A DNA stretch of 64,000 nucleotides from Pseudisothecium myosuroides. Taxonomy: Eukaryota; Streptophyta; Bryopsida; Hypnales; Lembophyllaceae. The position numbers and the translations under genes were made by a program. The DNA is taken from contig OX637288.1 of the NCBI GenBank assembly GCA_951799445.1, forward strand, positions 12,092,501 to 12,156,500, written 5' to 3'. This document shows positions 11,760 to 22,964 of the stretch, piece after piece. The first letter of the stretch is position 1. Each line of letters begins with the position of its first letter. The notes below the pieces were generated by a model, which was not told the DNA's origin, did no database searches, and saw only the letters and a program-made list of their open reading frames with translations.

Positions 11760-12466
11760 TAGTTAGTAAGCAGTATGAAGATAGAGGCTGTCTTGCGGAC
11801 TTTATTATTAATGCACACTTATTAATGCTGTTGAGTGTGGTCAAACACAGCGAAACTTGAATCTGGCAGAGTAACAAAATAAGTTATACCTCTCGCAGCT
11901 AACTTAAGGCCGGCAGCTAGAAGACTGGGTCCGTCCGCACAGAGCTCGGATGTGGCGTGGTCTGCAAAGTTGGAAGATGTGGACGTCTTGGAACCGATGC
12001 CAACGTGATTTCAGTCCGTCCCTTTGCCAAACTTTTTATTTAATATTAATATACTACTCTTGGAAACGACTGTAGCCCAGGAGCAAACTCAAATTCAATT
12101 CTTGCTTAGGCTTCAGTCAGTGGTACGGGAAAACATGTCTCTGCAAGCCCCAACTTGGAGCTCTTAGTGCTCTGAATGATGCATTCGAAGCTTTGACAGT
12201 AGCGGTGAAGTCTTGCGTTTTGGGTTGCGGTTCAGCACCTCCAGACTTATTGGTCGGAGCGTTATTTCGTGGATGTATATTTTTGGGTGATCGTGTTGCT
12301 GTGATTTTGGTGGAGATTTTAGCTAGTAGCTGGTTTTGGCAAGCATGCGGATTGTTCCATCGAAGTGATCTTCCGACTACAAATATAAGGTAACAAAATT
12401 AGGCCTATTCTCAGCATGGTCAATCCTGTCTTTCACTTGAAACAAGCTGTGCACATCTTCTTTGAA

Positions 12467-13020
12467 CTTAACCCCTAAATGACCAAGAGTTTGTTTCCCG
12501 TACCGAAGAAGTCTTGTGTAGGTTCACAAAATTTTGATGCAAGATGTGAACATGGACCTCTTTAGTGGGATTAAAAAAAAAATTTAATTGAGTCTCAAAT
12601 CAAAAGTTATGATGCCCCAAAACTTTTTGGGTAGCATGGGCAGCTTTGGGCAACATGTGCAAAACTCCTACAGTTTAGAAATTTGTCAAAGTATGTAATT
12701 TACATGATACAAAATTCAAATGTTAAAAAAATAACCATGCATAGTGTAAAAATCTCACTCTAGGAGGAGTTAAATTTTGCTAGCCCTGTTGGCAAGGTCA
12801 AAAAAAAACTTTTTTTGCTAACTTCAAACATTATAATCTTTCAATTTGTATAGTCGAAGTTTCTGGAAAAAAATTCCACACATTTCCACTATAGTCTAGT
12901 GCAAAGTTGTATGGTTGAATTTTGAAAAAAAAAAAAAATTATTTCTTTCTCATGGCCCTAAAAATTGGCAGTTTTTCACAATTTTTGCTCACAGTGTGCC
13001 TCAGTTTTCTAGAGGTTAAA
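12467..13020. mobile_element. MITE-like element with TTAACCCCTAAA ends
   Basis: The left end is TTAACCCCTAAATGACC and the right end (ctagaggttaaag) is its approximate complement. Internal text (gctagccctgttggcaaggtcaaaaaaa, read in two pieces) parallels the element at 32,224-33,170 (gctaccctgttttttgcaagg). It is non-coding; the frame at 12,922-13,134 shows no known protein. The boundaries are approximate and I could not see a clear target-site duplication. Confidence 0.5.
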
Positions 13021-13545
13021 GATACTAAACATTTTCTATTGACTTATATATTTGTGCAAACTTTTAGATCTTCTCTACATTGTTGCTCTCTTTACAACAC
13101 TCAATATTATTTTCTAAACGTACCTAATCACTAATCATAGTGGATAATGCAATTTCAAGTTTCCATTATAAATGCATGTTTTAGATATTGGAATTGAAAT
13201 TTTTATTATGTAATAATATGTTGACTTATATAACATATGGTTATATGGAATAAAAGAGAACTAAAGATTTGATCAAGTCAAACATTTGAAAATCTTGAAG
13301 GCAAATTTTGTTGTGTTCTTATTACCTTTTTTCAAATATTTGAATTTGGGTGAATATTGTGTACCATTGAGCAAGCATGATTCTTGTACCAAATCATCAT
13401 CTTAGGGTGGCAAATAAATTGGATCATGTAATTTATTTTTGTTGGTCTAATGTGCATTTTGACGGTACTCTAGAAGAATTAGCTCTGGAATTAGAAATGT
13501 TGTGTGTGAGATTGCTTGGTTAGGGAGGTATATGGCCTTGGAAAA

Positions 13546-14515
13546 ATTAAAAATTTATCCCTTACAAAACCTCTTGTAGACATGGTGAATTGTCTAAACT
13601 ATCAAATAATGGTGTTATGGGTTGTGATCGGTTTTTCAGATAGGTTTCCAAATTTGCAAGAGTAATTTTGGATTTGATCCCAATTTCATGCTGACATTAA
13701 AGTAGAGACTCCTAAATCCACCATTTTTTCTACTAGGCATAGTTTCTATAAATACTCATAAAAGTTATATGTATTCTAATTGATTTTTGAAAGAAAATTT
13801 CAAAGCACCAAAAAATGCATCATTTGGATGCCATATACAAGTTATGAGGGATCAAAAAAAATTTGGTAAATATTCTAAAATCTTTTCTTTAACAATTGGC
13901 ACATATTGATTAAAGAGATGTACATTAATGAGAAAATTTGATCAAGTGACACTTTTAGGCACCTAGTGCCTTTGGAGTTCCTACTTTAATCACAATATTG
14001 ACATATGATAACATCTAATGACATCTAATGACACATCTTTGTGAGTTTCTAGGAGGTTTGCACTTTCAATAAGACTTGGGCAGCCAAGGTGTAGGTTAGC
14101 CAATCTTCCTCACATATGCCTTGAAGGGAATACATGCATTCTTTTTTGAAGGATTTATTATGAAGTAATTTTAGGAAGGACTATAGAAAGTGTTTGAGAT
14201 TAGTTTTCCCTCTATTTACCTACTCTATACCAAACATTTTGCAACATACAATTTTGTTACATTGGCATCTTGTAACTCATGAGGTGTAAAGTGCTCCCAA
14301 AGTGCCACATATAGAAATGCAATTTGACAACATTTAAGAGTATTCAATGATTTTTTTTACATGTCATGTATATTAGGTTGTCAAAAATCCTTTTTCAAAC
14401 GTGGGATTTGAAGATGGCAAGAAGTTGTAGGTTGTTCCTTATGTGGGGTTGGTAAAATATAAACTAGTATTCTTTTCTATTCTTACACTCATTGCTACTA
14501 ATTTAAATTTTGCAG
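13546..14515 (+). promoter_or_regulatory. conserved upstream region of TNL-A
   Basis: About 970 bp matching the same position upstream of TNL-B (37,683-38,550): aacctcttgtagacatgg, gattttggatttgatcccaat, tgccttgaagggaatacatg, and a pyrimidine-rich stretch ending TTTTGCAG. The final AG (14,514-14,515) looks like a splice acceptor directly before the short leader exon, so a 5'-UTR intron is likely. This block is conserved between the copies while the DNA just upstream is not, which fits promoter plus 5' UTR. No individual TATA or W-box element is claimed. Confidence 0.5.
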
Positions 14516-15302
14516 TGGTCAAGGATGACGTGTGCTATAAAAGGTGGTGTTGAGCATTCCAAAAAATTGTATAAACTTGAAGGTATGGAAAATTCTATAT
14601 TCTATCACTAGTGCCTTTCCTTTTCCTATTGCATCTTTGGTTTTGTGACTTGTAGTTTTCTAATGGTGAAATTCAAATGCGATCCCAAATACAAAGTGAC
14701 GAATTGTTGATTTGTCCATAACATAGATCATTGGTTGTTGTGCAGATGAATTTGGAAACTATGATGTTTTCATTAGTCATAGAGGCCCTAACACCAAGAC
14801 GGGCTTTGTGGGCTATTTATACGAAGCTTTGAAAAGAATTGGGTTGCATCCCTTTTGGGGATTGCATATCCATTGGTAAAGGCCAAGATTCTTGGAAATG
14901 CATTGACCATGCTATCCAGACAATCCCCCTAGCCCTAGTCATCTTTTCCGAGAGTTTTATCCAATCGGACTGGTGTTTGAAAGAGTTGCATGCAATGTTG
15001 GACTCTCCTTTAGTGAAGATGTTCCCAATCTTCTACAAAATTCAGCCATGGGAACTAAGTTTTCCAGAAGAAGGTCAACTTTCTGGTGGATTTATAAAGT
15101 TGGTAAAGAGGCACAATAAGATTTTGATTGAAGAATGGAAGGCTGATTTGAAAAGAGCTTCCAAGCTCAATGGTTGGGAGCACAAAGTAGGAGACAAGAG
15201 GTAAGCATGTGCATCTCCACTGTTTTATGAAGAATATTGTGGTTGAACTTGACATTGGCATTGTAAGTAGTGTTAATGAAATTTGTTTCAAATTACTTGC
15301 AG

Positions 15303-16422
15303 GTTGGAAAAGGACTTGGTGCTTGAGGTTGTTGGTAAGATCTTTGAATTGGCAAACAAGCCCCTTCCTTTGGATGTGGGTGATCATATTGCAGGCGTGA
15401 AGCAAGTTGCTAAGAACCGCACTCAAATTGTTCATGAAAAGAAAGTGTTGATGTTGGGATTGTGGGGAATGGGTGGAATTGGAAAGTCCACTTTGGCCCG
15501 AGAGTTATACAATCAATTGGGGCAAAGATTTGATGTGAGATGTTATGTGGAAGATGTTACGGAGAAGGTGAATCATGGTGGTGTGATGAGCGTCCAAAAT
15601 CATATTATGAAGGCCTTGTGTGAGAATGAGTCAATACAAAATATTGCAAACAAATGGAGGGGTAAGGTCATTCTTGAGGAAAGGTTATCTAAGAATCCCA
15701 TTCTTGTAGTTTTGGATGATGTTCGTGACCATGATGAGATGGATTATTTGATGTCACGCAAAATACTCAAGGAAGGTAGCATGTGCATTGTCACTTCTCA
15801 AAACCGTCGCACATTTGAGAAGTCAACTTCATTTCATATCGATCATGAGATTCACACGCATGATGTTCAAATTTTGGACAATAAAGATGCTCGAAGTGTC
15901 TTTGCATGTCATGCATTTGGAGGTGATTTGGAAGTGCCTCCAAGATTTGAAGGTCTTACTGGAGATGTTAGTATGGCATGTGGTGGAGTTCCATTGGTGT
16001 TAAAGGTTTGTGGATCTCTTTTGAGGGACGAGGAAGATGTAGAGATTTGGAAGGAAGTTTTAAAGAAGTTGAATTGTGGCACTATCATGGATGAGAAAAA
16101 GATATATGAATGTCTTCGAATTAGCTATGACGCTCTTCCAGAAGAACATCAAGAGATGTTTTTGGATATTGCATGTGCATTATTAGGAGCATCTGTAGAG
16201 ATGGCTAAACTTGTTTGGAAATCCCAAGGTTGGTCTACAGCATTAGGTGTGTGGAGCCTTGTGGAGATGGCCTTGATTAGAGTGGATGAGTTTGGTAATT
16301 TTGGCATGCACGACCACTTGCAAGACATGGGCCGTGCTATTTCCAAGCAAGAAAGAGCAAATGTGGGTATTTGCAAACACTTGTGGGGTTCTAAATCCTT
16401 GGCATTATTGAATAGGAATAAG
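15303..16422 (+). CDS. NB-ARC exon of TNL-A (intact frame inside pseudogene)
   Basis: This exon stays open although its gene is broken. Acceptor TTGCAG precedes it and donor AG|GTATGG follows. In order it shows: P-loop GLWGMGGIGKSTLA; kinase-2 PILVVLDDVRD; RNBS-B-like SMCIVTSQN; CHAFGG; CGGVPLVLKVCGSLL; a helical region with EMFLDIACALLG; and MHDHLQDMGRAIS. It is about 9 nt longer than its TNL-B partner (extra residues near GICKH). Nucleotide similarity to TNL-B is high throughout. NB-ARC domains bind ADP/ATP and act as the receptor switch. Retention of the frame may simply reflect recent death of the gene. Confidence 0.8.
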
Positions 16423-16706
16423 GTATGGTTTGTAACCATTGAACTTTAAATTTTTCAATCTTTTTAATATTGAGTATTATTGTGTAGCTTTATGTGTCCA
16501 ATTCATGAGAAAACTTGAATAAAATTTACGAGCAATGTTTATTCAATTTGATTGTTTGAGGATGTATGAATTGTTGTATATGGAGTCTTCTAATTTTAGT
16601 AATTGGAGTATGCAACATATTCTTTTTGAGTTTACCTAGGTCTAGTTGATCAAAATATATTTGTAAATTGAAGCTTTTCAATTTATTTTGGGATGTATAT
16701 GCGCAG

Positions 16707-18473
16707 CTACTACCTCATTTTCTTCAAACTTTGATCCTTCCATGAGGTCTTGGAATTTGTGTTGACCTTTTTCTCATAGAAGAATTGCATATATTCAAAT
16801 GGGAGGGTGGCTTGTTTAGGATGTCATCACTTCGAAGAAATTTGCGTTGGCTTAATTGCATTGATATGCATGCATTATTGAGACATTTTCCAGAGGCACT
16901 TGAAAACAATGAGTTGGTGATATTGTTTTGGAGAGATGATTTGTTAGATAGATTGCCTAAATCTTTTGGAAATTTGAAGTTGGAAGTGTTGAATCTACGG
17001 GCTTGTTATAGGCTCTTGGAGCTACCAAATTCGCTTGGAGGTCTCTAAAATTTGAAAAGCTTGAATCTTGAAGGGAGTGGAATCCAAAGTTTACTTGAAT
17101 CTTTTGGAAAGTTGAGCAACTTGGAAGTGTTGAATCTAAAATCTTGTTTCAATCTGAAGAAGCTACCAGATTCATTTGGAGGCCTCCAAAACTTGAAATA
17201 CTTCAATTTGAAATGCAGTAGAATCTGAAGTATACTTGAATCTTTTGGAAAGTTGAGCAACTTGGAAGTGTTAAATCTATGGTATTGTTATTGGCTCATT
17301 GTACTACTTGATTTGTTTGGAGGTCTCCAAAGTTTGAAAGACCTTGATCTTGAAGGAAGTAGAATCCAAAGTTTACCTAAATCTTTTGGAATGTTGAGCA
17401 ACTTGGGTGTGTTGAATCTACGGAATTGTGGTGAGCTAGTGGAGCTACCAAATTCATTTGGAGGCCTCCAAAATTTGAAAGACTTGGTTCTTGAAGGGTG
17501 TGGAATCCAAAGATTACCTAAATCTTTTGGAAAGTTGAACAATTTGGAAGTGTTGAATCTATGATATTGTCACAAGTTTAAGGAAGTACCAGATTCATTT
17601 GGAGGCCTCCAAAATTTGAAAAGCTTGGATCTTGAAGGGAGTGGTATCCAAAGTTTACCTGAATCGTTTGGAAAGTTGAACAACTTGGAAGTGTTGAATC
17701 TACGGGCTTATTTTAGGCTTGTGGGGCTACCAGATTCATTTGGAGGCGTCCAAAATTTGAAAGACTTGGATCTTCAATTGAGTGGACTCCAAAGTTTACC
17801 TAAGTCTTTTGAAAAGTTGATCAACTTGGAAGTGTTGAATCTATGGAATTGTAGTGAGCTTGTGGAGCTACCAAGTTCATTTGGAGGCCTCAAAAATTTG
17901 AAAGATTTGGTTCTTGAAGGGTGTAGAATCCAAAGACTACTTGAATCTTTTGGAAAGTTAAACAACTTGGAAGTACTGAATCTACGGTATTGTGGTGAGC
18001 CAGTTTCATTTGAAGGCCTTCAAAATTTGAAAGATTTGGATCTTAAAAGAAGTAGAATCCAAAGCTTACCTGAATCTTTTGGAAAGTTGAGCAACTTGGA
18101 AGTGTTGAATCTGGGGAATTGTAGTGAACTTGGGGAGTTACCAGATTTATTTGGAGACCTTCAAAATTTGAAAAACTTGGATCTTGAAAGAAGTGGAATC
18201 CAAAGTTTACCTGAATCTTTTGGAAAGTTGAGCAACTTAGATGTGTTGAATCTACACGATTGTAATGAACTTGTAACGCTACCAAATTCATTTGGAAGCC
18301 TCCAAAATTTGAAAAACTTGGACCTTAAAAGAACTAGAATCCAATGTTTACCTAAATCTTTTGGAATGTTGAGCAACTTAGAAGCATTGAATCTACGGTA
18401 TTGTTGCAAGCTCAAAAAGCTACCTAATTCATTGGGAGGCCTCCACAATTTGATAAATTCAGGCTCAAAATGA
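16707..18473 (+). pseudogene. LRR exon of TNL-A with four in-frame stops
   Basis: The acceptor is GCGCAG at 16,701-16,706. The frame opens LLPHFLQTLILP and hits TGA where TNL-B has Trp (TGG). The repeat units then run with the same 141-bp spacing as TNL-B (type-2 motif starts at 17,079, 17,220, 17,361, 17,502, 17,643) until one unit is shortened near 18,000. Typical units are LEVLNLRNCGELVELPNSF and LDLEGSGIQSLPESFGKL. Units differ from each other much more than those of TNL-B, so this array is older or was not homogenised. The array breaks off at 18,473; degenerate LRR text resumes at 21,057. Confidence 0.85.
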
Positions 18474-18479
18474 TTAAAC

Positions 18480-19718
18480 CTCAAAATTAGGTTCGGCTCA
18501 ACAATTGTTTTAGAAGAAACACTGACCAAATTTGGCCTTCTGTAGGGACCAAAAGTGATTTCCTTCATGCAAGGATTGGAATTTACTTCAGAGACCCACC
18601 GCTTTGTTAATGGTTTATTTGTTCATGGAAAGTCTTTACTTGTCGATCTATTCGGTGCGTGGATAATTTTTCTTTTCCTTTACTATTGAACACTGAATTT
18701 GACTTATCTCCTTCATTTACAAATGGATGATTGTCTACCAACATGGCAACACTTTGTATTTGGTCCTTAAAATAGAGCTTGTAAAAAAGTATAAACAACA
18801 TATAAGACTCCCAAAATTTTCCTTTTGTTTCTCACCACCTTCATTTCTAAAAACACACAGACATGTATGTTTTTTTAGATGGGCTCTGATTAACTACACT
18901 TTATTGAATGGTTTTAGCAGAAGGGTCTCTATTATCTTTTTGTTCCTTTTTCGTCATGGAACTTGGTTGGTAACTTTGGTTGTTTGTAGAGTAGAGAAGA
19001 AATGCAATAGCAATCTGATGGCTAACTCTTCAATTGTTGGACGTAGTGGAGTGGAGTGTAGCAGCACATTTGATCAAGGAAACTCGTCTTCAGATTCCAA
19101 CTTTCATTGCTTGAGGTTGAAGGAGCATAAAGCCACACTTAACCATGGAGTAAGAAGATGGTAGTCAAAATAATGAACAACCTTGTGCATGAACTTTCTC
19201 AAAGGTTAATCATGAATGTTAGTTTCTTCTAGTAGCTATAGTAACTACCTTTAAAAATTTGAAATCCTAAAGCACAGTTGGTGCACATTTGTCATACAAG
19301 TGATGGTTGTCTGCATCAATGCATACTCTAGAGTCTATACTGCAAAATCAAGATTAGGTTTCAAATCCTATTCCATGAGGTTGATTGGTTAAGATATTGG
19401 TCTTTTGATCTCCATTTTGAAATTTTCTTTGTTGAAATGTATATCCTATAGAGGAAAACCCCATGTCCATGTCTTGTTTAGTTTGGTACCTGCACAATTA
19501 GAATTTGTAAAATATAACAAGATTGATGCATTTGCAATGCAAAATGGATAATCCAATTTCTTGAACTTTTATGCATAATAGTAGTTGAAATTGATAGATT
19601 GATCTTATGTTGAACAACCACAACCATAAGCCTTTTAGAAATTATTTGTGTTGAGTATTAACAATATTTGTATTCTTGTTTCGAGAGAATGAAAGTTTGT
19701 GATCATGTACTGCCAGGT
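18480..19718. other. dispersed duplicated DNA after TNL-A
   Basis: Part of this (about 18,830-19,480) is homologous to 60,180-60,770 (tttattgaatggttttagcagaaggg / tttattgaaaggttttagaagaagg, read in pieces; tgtttgtagagcaaag; catacaagtgatggt). The tail is shared with 2,180-2,970. A 145-codon frame at 18,727-19,164 lies in it, but I see no domain and the related copy at 60.2 kb does not keep it open, so I do not call a gene. Confidence 0.5.
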
Positions 19719-19720
19719 AG

Positions 19721-20461
19721 GGGTCATTGCAAGAAAGACCTCTTGTTTTTTGTAGCGTTTTTCACAGTACTCGTTTTTTCTTTTGGGAGGGCTTTATAAT
19801 TAGGAAAAAAAAAATTTAAGTATAAATTTTTTTATGTATACACCTTTAAGAAGAAGGTCCTCTAAGAAGAAAATGCATAGAAAAATTCTCTAAGTAGGAG
19901 AACTAGAAAATTGCAAAATCTTAAGAAAATAGGTACTTGCACTGTAATTTCACATTTTAATTTTTAGAAAATAGAAAAAATAATTTTTAAAAAAACTAAA
20001 AATTTTCCATTTGGGAAGAATTCATAATGATGAGATTTCACCAAAAGATTGATCTTAGAACCATCTTCATTGTTCAAAAATTGCGCACAATGGAAGTGCT
20101 GTTTGTACTCATGTGGAGGACACAAAATAATATATTTTTAGATTTCCTTTGGTAGAAATATACTTTCCTAATATGCAAATAGACCATGAAAATTTCATCT
20201 CCAGATCATTAAATTTGGGGACTCATAACGTAGTAAAAAACCCTAAACCTTACATTGTGACAAATCAACAAAAATGACTTTTAAATATAAAATGATTTTT
20301 TTCAATTTCTAAAAAATAAGGTATTTTATTAACATCAAGTTATACATCTCCAATAAAAATTTCATGTTCATTGGACTTTTGCTTCAAAAGTTATAGCAGA
20401 TGACAAGAAAGTCAGTTTCATTGTAACTAGTAAATAGGACAGGTCTTTCTTGCAATGACCC
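19721..20461. mobile_element. GGGTCATTGCAAGAAA foldback element
   Basis: The ends are GGGTCATTGCAAGAAAGACC and its complement (ggtctttcttgcaatgaccc). The right half follows the right arm of the complete element at 27,000-28,074 (gaggacacaaaataat, tttggtagaaatatac, gtgacaaatca). The left half is diverged and partly replaced. The flanks GTAG / ATAA do not form a clear duplication. No coding capacity. Confidence 0.75.
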
Positions 20462-21056
20462 ATAAGGCAAATATTTGACATTTTCCTCTAAAACATCGAC
20501 GATAACTTTCCATGAAATTTGGTTGTCAAAAATTCCAATTTCCAAACTTTTGAATTGTGATAGTCATATTTTCCAAAAGCATTCCAATTGATTTCATTTT
20601 AAATTTTAAATTACAAAACAAAAACCTATAAAATATTCTATTCCATTCTTAAGCATGAATGTAGTGCACAACATTTGAAACTTTTCAAAAACCATGTCAA
20701 CATTGACACCGTTTTTGTGTCAAACCACGTGGTTCCATTAGAGCATAGAAGTTGGTATTTCCAAAAGAGCACCAATTTCTAGCTAATGGACAAGTTTGGA
20801 TGAACCTATGCAAGTATAAAAGGATGACCAACATCAAAGGTTCAATTTGAAGAAAAAATAACTCTCAGTTACTTGAATGTTTTATGAAGCAGCTATTAAA
20901 ATTGTATGAAAGTTGATTAACTTAAAAATCCAACAGTTGTATCCTTAAAAGTTAGTGACCATCTTATCTAGAGATTTTAGCCATTAAACTTGAATGTGAT
21001 GATTCACACAAAGTTATTTACCCACTCAAAGGGCTGTTTGCTGTTAGCCACTATTT
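20462..21056. other. non-coding gap between TNL-A array and its tail
   Basis: AT-rich DNA with no gene and no recognised element. Because LRR text lies on both sides (to 18,470 and from 21,057), this stretch is part of the insertions that split the TNL-A LRR region. Confidence 0.5.
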
Positions 21057-21530
21057 GATTCCAAAATTTGAATCAATTTGATCTTGGAGAAGTTGGAATC
21101 TAAAGTTTATCTAATTGCTTTGGATAGTTGAACAACTTGAAAGTATTGAATTTATAGGATTATTGCGTGCTTGAGGAGCTATTAGGTTTGTTTGGAGGCC
21201 TCTAAAATCTGAATCAATTAGATCTTGGAGATAATGGTATCCAAAGTTTATTCAAATATTTTGGAAAATTGAACAACTTAAAAGTGTTGAAGCTATTGGC
21301 TTGTTGCAAGCTTGAGAAGCTACCAGATTCATTTTGAGGCCTTTCAAATTTGAATCACTTGGATCTCGGAGGAAGTGAAATTCAAAGTTTATTTAAATCT
21401 TTTGAGGGTCTTATTAATCTTTGGAACTTGAACCTTGAAAGATGTAGGATCCAAAACTTGCCAAGTCTTTTCGGAATCTTACTAATCTTAGGGACTTGAT
21501 TCAAGTAATGTAAATTGCCCTACTAAAAGT
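21057..21530 (+). pseudogene. detached 3' LRR relic of TNL-A
   Basis: LRR-coding text is visible though it is full of stops: tttggaggcctctaaaat, ggtatccaaagtttattca, gagaagctaccagattcatt, ggacttgattcaagtaatgt. About three LRR pairs remain. The end (nottatctt-free text: cttactaatcttagggacttg) matches the terminal part of the TNL-B tail near 52,830-52,860, so the original gene probably ended here. It is separated from the main TNL-A array by about 2.6 kb of inserted DNA. Confidence 0.7.
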
Positions 21531-22950
21531 CATTATAAGAAAACCAATTTTTTTTACGTCTAAAAAAACGCAACATAGTGTTTATTTTGACACGGAAGGA
21601 ATCAATGTAGATGTCACCTAAAATTTGTTATAATGGATGGACAAAAAGCATCCTGAAATCTCAAAAAATATGCCCCATTTGGCCTCATTGTTTTTTGATA
21701 TCACTCATGACTTGCTCTTTGAAGGTCCCCATGGTGCGCCATTTGGCAAACAGCTCAACTCCACGTAAGCACCACATGGATGGGCAATCCCATATAGAAT
21801 TTATTTTTTTTATCTAGTTTGCTATTAACGTGGTTTGTGACGTGGACCCGCCAATATCTGTCTCCCACAAGCTTCTTGTCTTGACATCCACTAATGACGT
21901 TAACTTTTATAACAAATCTTAAGATACCACTTGCAGTTGCAACAACTGCACAAACAATCTCTCCATCCAAAAACTGATCTTCAACATGCAACGATAGTAC
22001 ATGCAAACACAAATATGGCCAAATGAAAATAACCACATGATCCTTTAAGCTACCTGCCTGTCTCAACACCAACTAAATGAAGAGGTTTTATAATGAACCT
22101 CAAGTCTAGTACTACAGCAGCAACAACTATGCAAACGAAACTGACAATCTCTGCATTGGAAACACTGATCTTCACCATGAAATATGTACAAGCATGAATA
22201 ATTATGCTTAACAGAACAGAAAGCAATCCCATGATATATCGGTCTACAATCAATCAAATCACTTGAAAAATAAAGTGTTACTTCTTTTTGGCCTTCAACG
22301 CACTTGGTTGCTCTGTCACAATTATATCTCCATATTCACCAACTCCTTGTGCAAATTCTTCGTTGCAACAAGTGAACTACACAAATGAAACAAAACAGAC
22401 AATCTCTACATTGTTCAAAACATTGATCTTTAACATGCACGGACAATGTATGCAACATAGAAATGTCTAAGTGTAAATGTCCACATGATTGTACAATGTA
22501 TCAGACCACCTGCATGCAAACTCTAGTCTCCATCCGTTACTCCTTCTTGGCCTACAAGGACAGCTAGTTTATGTGCAACCATGAATATGGTAAAATGAAA
22601 GCTACACTAAATAGTAAATTTGGGTTGCCTCAACAATTAGGTTGCCTTACCCTAGAGAAGTTACCTTATAACTAATGTTTGTCCAAATGGAGGCAAATGC
22701 CAACCTCTAGTCCCGAGCCATGAACCATTGAACCAACCCATGCCATACACATAGGTCTGACTTTACTGTATCCTTCTAAAGTAACTGTGCATATTGATTT
22801 AGTGTAGAATGTCGAGAAATTAGTGTGGGGCAACCTAATTTCACTATTCAGTGTAGTGTACATGGATCTTCCTGAATTCCAATCAAACCACTGGCAAACT
22901 TAGGTGCACGACCTCCCCCACCGACGTACGCACCCATCTCCCTCTCGTAC
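21531..22950. other. intergenic region with degenerate three-fold repeat
   Basis: A unit containing caatctctnca...gatcttcaacatgca occurs three times (key phrase at 21,979, 22,168 and 22,427; spacing 189 and 259 bp). On the minus strand the first two copies translate to similar hydrophobic stretches (EIVSFVCIVVAAVVLDLRFI at about 22,150, and EIVCAVVATASGILRFVIKV at about 21,930). No known family is recognised and each frame is short. The remainder shows nothing. Confidence 0.4.
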
Positions 22951-22964
22951 ACCTAAGTCCTGAC

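Larger units (their letters stand above)
11331..13545. other. inserted DNA between NTF2-like relic and TNL-A promoter
   Basis: TNL-B has only about 80 bp at the corresponding place (37,603-37,682), so most of this stretch is extra DNA. It holds the MITE at 11,575-11,759 and the element at about 12,467-13,020. The rest, including a 66-codon frame at 12,193-12,393, has no recognisable protein. Confidence 0.6.
14525..18473 (+). pseudogene. TNL-A: TIR-NB-ARC-LRR receptor pseudogene
   Basis: Four exons, as in TNL-B: leader exon 14,525-14,582 (MTCAIKGGVEHSKKLYKLE), TIR exon 14,746-15,200, NB-ARC exon 15,303-16,422, and LRR exon from 16,707. The TIR exon is 455 nt against 454 in TNL-B: an extra base in the CCCTTTTGGGG run (about 14,852-14,860) throws the frame into a stop at 14,877. 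The NB-ARC exon is intact with P-loop GMGGIGKST, kinase-2 VVLDDV, GLPL-type CGGVPL and MHD. The LRR frame has no indel shift but four nonsense codons: TGA 16,743, TAA 17,046, TGA 17,226, TGA 17,562; the frame finally ends at 18,471. It carries about ten 141-bp LRR pairs. It could still make a partial NB-ARC product from downstream starts, but no full receptor. Confidence 0.85.

Noticed and set aside
12193..12393. 66-codon frame with a donor-like end, possible 5' exon of TNL-A
   Set aside because: No counterpart upstream of TNL-B and no acceptor evidence; kept only as part of the inserted DNA.
18727..19164. 145-codon plus-strand frame after TNL-A
   Set aside because: It lies in a dispersed repeat whose other copy (60.2 kb) does not keep the frame; no domain recognised.
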